64,000 nt of DNA, from NCBI RefSeq assembly GCF_042684705.1, contig NZ_JBHULZ010000026.1:124001-188000 (forward strand). The letters are read 5' to 3'. The stretch comes from Mesonia sediminis (lineage in GTDB: Bacteria > Bacteroidota > Bacteroidia > Flavobacteriales > Flavobacteriaceae). Below are positions 61,427-64,000 of the stretch, in pieces. Made by a program: the position numbers and the translations under genes. Every line of letters begins with the position of its first letter. The stretch's first letter is position 1. The notes under the pieces were generated by a model. It had not been told where the DNA came from. It searched no databases and saw nothing but the letters and a program-made list of their open reading frames with translations.

Positions 61427-62257
61427 GTGATGAACATTTTAATCCCAACAGATTTCTCTGAAAATTCTTGGAACGCTATACAGTATAGTTTAGCATTCTT
61501 TAAGGAGGTAAATGTTGTTTTTCACATCGTTCACGTTGAATCTTCCACTCAAGAAGAAGAAAGCCTTGAGTTTTCAGGAAATATAGCTATTGATAAAAAA
61601 ATATCTGTTGGTGAAGATAAATTAAAGCAGCTTAAAGAAAAGATTGCCAAAAATTTTCCGCTACAATCAGAACAAATAAATTTTCATATAGAAACTGGTT
61701 TTTTAATTGAAACACTACGACAAATCGTAAATCAGTTGAAAATAACCTATATTGTAATGGGTACAAAAGGTGTTTCAAATAATGAAAAGTGTCTTATTGG
61801 CACCAACACGGCAGATGTAATTAAGCGTATTCAATGCCCAATCTTGGTGGTGCCTGAAAAAACTAAATACAAAAAACCGAAGCAAATAGTTTTTCCTACA
61901 GATTTTTCGAATTTTAGCAAAGAAAGAGTGTTTAGAAATCTAGCCGAAATTCTTCATTTAAATCATTCGGCTTTAAGTGTCCTATATGTAGCCAAAAAAA
62001 ACGATTCGCTTACAGCTTTCCAAAGTAGTAATAAAGCACGTTTAAAAGAATATATTAGGTACTTGCCCCATAGTTTTCAATTTACCGTAAAAAACTCACT
62101 TTGTAAGGCCTTACAAGAGTTCATTAATTTGGAAGACATACAGATGATAGCGCTTCCTGCCAAAAATGTTTATCTTTTTCAAAACTTGCTTTTTCAACCT
62201 GTTGAAAAAAATATTACTTACCCGAAAGAAATACCCTTTTTGGTTTTACACGAATAA
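61427..62257 (+). CDS. Universal stress protein (two UspA domains)
   Basis: A 276-aa protein with two UspA-like domains. The first keeps the ATP-binding end MGTKGVSNNEKCLIGTNTAD and CPILVVPEKT; the second starts KKPKQIVFPTDFSNFSKERV and has lost the Gly motif. Such proteins bind ATP and act in stress or low-oxygen survival. hemN follows 2 bases later, and the response regulator lies just upstream. Confidence 0.87.
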   Translation: MMNILIPTDFSENSWNAIQYSLAFFKEVNVVFHIVHVESSTQEEESLEFSGNIAIDKKISVGEDKLKQLKEKIAKNFPLQSEQINFHIETGFLIETLRQIVNQLKITYIVMGTKGVSNNEKCLIGTNTADVIKRIQCPILVVPEKTKYKKPKQIVFPTDFSNFSKERVFRNLAEILHLNHSALSVLYVAKKNDSLTAFQSSNKARLKEYIRYLPHSFQFTVKNSLCKALQEFINLEDIQMIALPAKNVYLFQNLLFQPVEKNITYPKEIPFLVLHE

Positions 62258-62259
62258 AG

Positions 62260-63627
62260 ATGAAAACACAAAGCTTAATACAAAAATACAATATTCCCGG
62301 CCCAAGATACACCAGTTATCCTACCGTACCTTACTGGGACGAGTCCAGTTTTACTGCTAAAGCCTGGGAAAGTACATTTATAAAATCTTTTAAAGAAAGT
62401 AACGCACAAGAGGGAATCAGTATTTATATACATTTACCCTTTTGTGAACAACTCTGCACTTTTTGTGGGTGCCATAAAAGAATTACCAAAAGACACGAGG
62501 TAGAAACTCCATACTTAGAAAGTGTTTTAAAAGAATGGCGTTTATATTGTAATTTACTTCCAGCCCAACCAATTATTAAAGAATTGCATTTAGGTGGAGG
62601 AACTCCAACTTTTTTTTCGCCAGAGAACTTAAAGCAACTAATAGAAGGTATTTTTAAACTTGCTTCACGAGCTGAAACTTATGAATATAGTTTTGAGGGG
62701 CATCCTAACAATACAACCAAAGCACACTTACAAACTTTATATGATTTAGGTTTTAGACGCGTTAGCTATGGGGTACAAGATTATAATCTTAGAGTACAAA
62801 AGGCTATTAATAGAATACAACCTTTTGAAAACGTAAAAAAAGTTACAGAATGGGCGCGCGAAATAGGCTATACTTCGGTAAGTCACGATATTATTTTTGG
62901 TCTACCTTTTCAAAGTACCGATGCGGTTAAAGAAACTATTTTGAAAACCAAAGAACTATTACCAGACCGCATTGCCTTTTATAGTTACGCCCATGTGCCA
63001 TGGATTAAAGGGAATGGACAGCGTGGCTTTAATGAGAACGACCTGCCTAAAGCAACGGTTAAACGAGAGCAGTATGAGTTAGGTAAGGCTTTATTAGAGG
63101 AAATTGGATACATTGAAATTGGTATGGATCATTTTGCACTGAAATCTGACTCAATGTATATGGCAATGCAAAATCATAAACTGCACCGCAATTTTATGGG
63201 GTATACCGCTTCAAAAACACAATTAATGATTGGTTTAGGGGTATCTTCTATAAGCGACAGTTGGTACGGATTTGCACAAAATGAGAAACGCGTTGAAAAA
63301 TACCAGGCAATGGTTGAAGAAGGGATAATACCCGTAGTAAAAGGACATATATTAAACCAAGAAGACCTAGTAATTCGCAAACATATCTTAAACCTTATGT
63401 GTCAATTAAAGACAAATTGGGAAAATGAAGTAGATTATTTTGAAAAACTACCCGATAGCTTGCAACTTCTAGATGAAATGAATAGCGATGGACTAATTCG
63501 TATCACTGGAAAAGAGCTAGAAATCACCCCGGCAGGCCGAGCCTTTGTACGTAACGCTTGTATGGCTTTTGATTGGCGTTTGCAACGTAATAAGCCTGAC
63601 ACTAAATTATTTTCTATGACAATATAG
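62260..63627 (+). CDS. hemN: Oxygen-independent coproporphyrinogen III dehydrogenase
   Basis: HemN makes protoporphyrinogen IX without oxygen, by radical SAM chemistry. The 455-aa protein has the cluster motif CEQLCTFCGC, the SAM-binding region LHLGGGTPTFFSP and the C-terminal HemN domain. The length and opening YNIPGPRYTSYPTVPYWDES fit true HemN rather than the heme chaperone HemW. It is the last gene of the kinase-regulator-stress protein group. Confidence 0.94.
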   Translation: MKTQSLIQKYNIPGPRYTSYPTVPYWDESSFTAKAWESTFIKSFKESNAQEGISIYIHLPFCEQLCTFCGCHKRITKRHEVETPYLESVLKEWRLYCNLLPAQPIIKELHLGGGTPTFFSPENLKQLIEGIFKLASRAETYEYSFEGHPNNTTKAHLQTLYDLGFRRVSYGVQDYNLRVQKAINRIQPFENVKKVTEWAREIGYTSVSHDIIFGLPFQSTDAVKETILKTKELLPDRIAFYSYAHVPWIKGNGQRGFNENDLPKATVKREQYELGKALLEEIGYIEIGMDHFALKSDSMYMAMQNHKLHRNFMGYTASKTQLMIGLGVSSISDSWYGFAQNEKRVEKYQAMVEEGIIPVVKGHILNQEDLVIRKHILNLMCQLKTNWENEVDYFEKLPDSLQLLDEMNSDGLIRITGKELEITPAGRAFVRNACMAFDWRLQRNKPDTKLFSMTI

Positions 63628-63662
63628 TTTTTTAAGTTAAGTTTCTGTTTAATTAGTTTGAA

Positions 63663-63697
63663 AAAAAGCCAGTTTTGCATAAAACTGGCTTTTTTAT
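63663..63697. terminator. Bidirectional terminator between hemN and the DUF4252 gene
   Basis: GCCAGTTTT and AAAACTGGC form a 9-bp stem with a GCAT loop, flanked by A and T runs, so it serves both convergent genes. Confidence 0.92.
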
Positions 63698-63713
63698 TGA
63701 TTACTTATTTAAG

Positions 63714-64000
63714 TTATGATTCGATTTCATCAAGCTTTTTGAGTGTACTTTCAAATTGTTTAAGATTTAATTTTATATCTCCATTTTCTAAGTTTCCAAC
63801 CAATTTCATTAGCTCCCCAACATTCATCTTTTCACCCAAAACCCTTGCAACAATGAATCCCTTGTCACTATCGTTACCAAAAAACACCACCTCATCAATA
63901 GCCTTTTCTTCTCCTAAATAAGCAATTCGCATACCTTTAGTAGTATTTCCAATTTTCATAAGTAATTTATACTTCTCTTGGGATAGTATTTTGTTTAAAA
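63714..64000 (-). CDS. DUF4252-like protein, C-terminal part, cut by window edge
   Basis: The frame is open from the right window edge to the stop at 63714. The visible 95 residues (KYKLLMKIGNTTKGMRIAYL, then DEVVFFGNDSDKGFIVARVL and ENGDIKLNLKQFESTLKKL) look like the C-terminus of DUF4252 proteins, small exported proteins of Bacteroidota. An ATG at 63959 would give only 81 aa and cuts the conserved block, so it is not the true start, which lies outside the window. Confidence 0.6.
   Translation of the reverse strand, partial: LNKILSQEKYKLLMKIGNTTKGMRIAYLGEEKAIDEVVFFGNDSDKGFIVARVLGEKMNVGELMKLVGNLENGDIKLNLKQFESTLKKLDEIES

Overview
The window looks like ordinary chromosome of a low-GC member of the Bacteroidota, most likely family Flavobacteriaceae. 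The reasons are the gene content (bacillithiol BshC, menaquinone genes, split transketolase, DUF4295 beside L28 and L33, a CAL67264-type small membrane protein, OmpA-like lipoproteins), promoters of the Bacteroidota type (TTTG, 16-22 bases, TAnnTTTG), few Shine-Dalgarno sites, and strong hairpin terminators. I saw no tRNA, rRNA, CRISPR array, prophage or insertion sequence.

Layout. 1-13659, nearly all minus strand: guaA (cut by the edge), a PLP decarboxylase with bshC, rimO, ftsY, the DUF4295/rpmG/rpmB ribosomal operon, a cinA-Hpt-FAH hydrolase-exonuclease operon, a 2-oxoacid dehydrogenase E2, a glycosyltransferase and recR. 13787-19524: a Na+/solute symporter, a CoA-binding protein, a FabH-type ketoacyl synthase, a 57-aa membrane protein, and an ABC1 kinase paired with a TetR-type regulator that has a palindrome in its promoter. 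19698-34869: htpG, the thrS-infC-rpmI-rplT operon (infC appears to start at a non-AUG codon), an OmpA-like protein, dnaB, accA, an LptF/LptG-type permease with tgt, and transketolase in two halves. 35147-37362: ettA and a thioredoxin-like protein, separated by a short palindromic repeat.

37641-43361 is the accessory region and the most interesting part. It is a minus-strand array of small exported proteins. Nearly every one is preceded by the remnant of the 3' end of another reading frame, and several remnants end in a shared Cys-Pro-Asn type tail. At the head of the array is one long reading frame with a HEGFH zinc-peptidase motif, tightly coupled to a lipoprotein gene. I read it as a polymorphic-toxin-like effector with its immunity gene, followed by displaced 'toxin tail plus immunity' cassettes. 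The head gene carries a (CA)16 microsatellite just after its ATG and is out of frame with that ATG in this sequence, which suggests a phase-variable gene caught in the OFF state. Homology to a named toxin family could not be tested here.

43489-64000 is core again: a META-domain lipoprotein, an acyl-CoA carboxylase beta subunit, an M1-family peptidase, menaquinone genes menE, menC and menA with a CPBP protease and holA, a stand-alone HsdR-N nuclease domain, a second glycosyltransferase, an OmpA lipoprotein, an AIM24-type protein, the trxA-deoC-deoD operon, then a cytosolic PAS histidine kinase, a response regulator fused to a Crp/Fnr-type activator, a universal stress protein and hemN. The last four look like one redox- or oxygen-linked unit. 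The window ends inside a probable DUF4252 gene.
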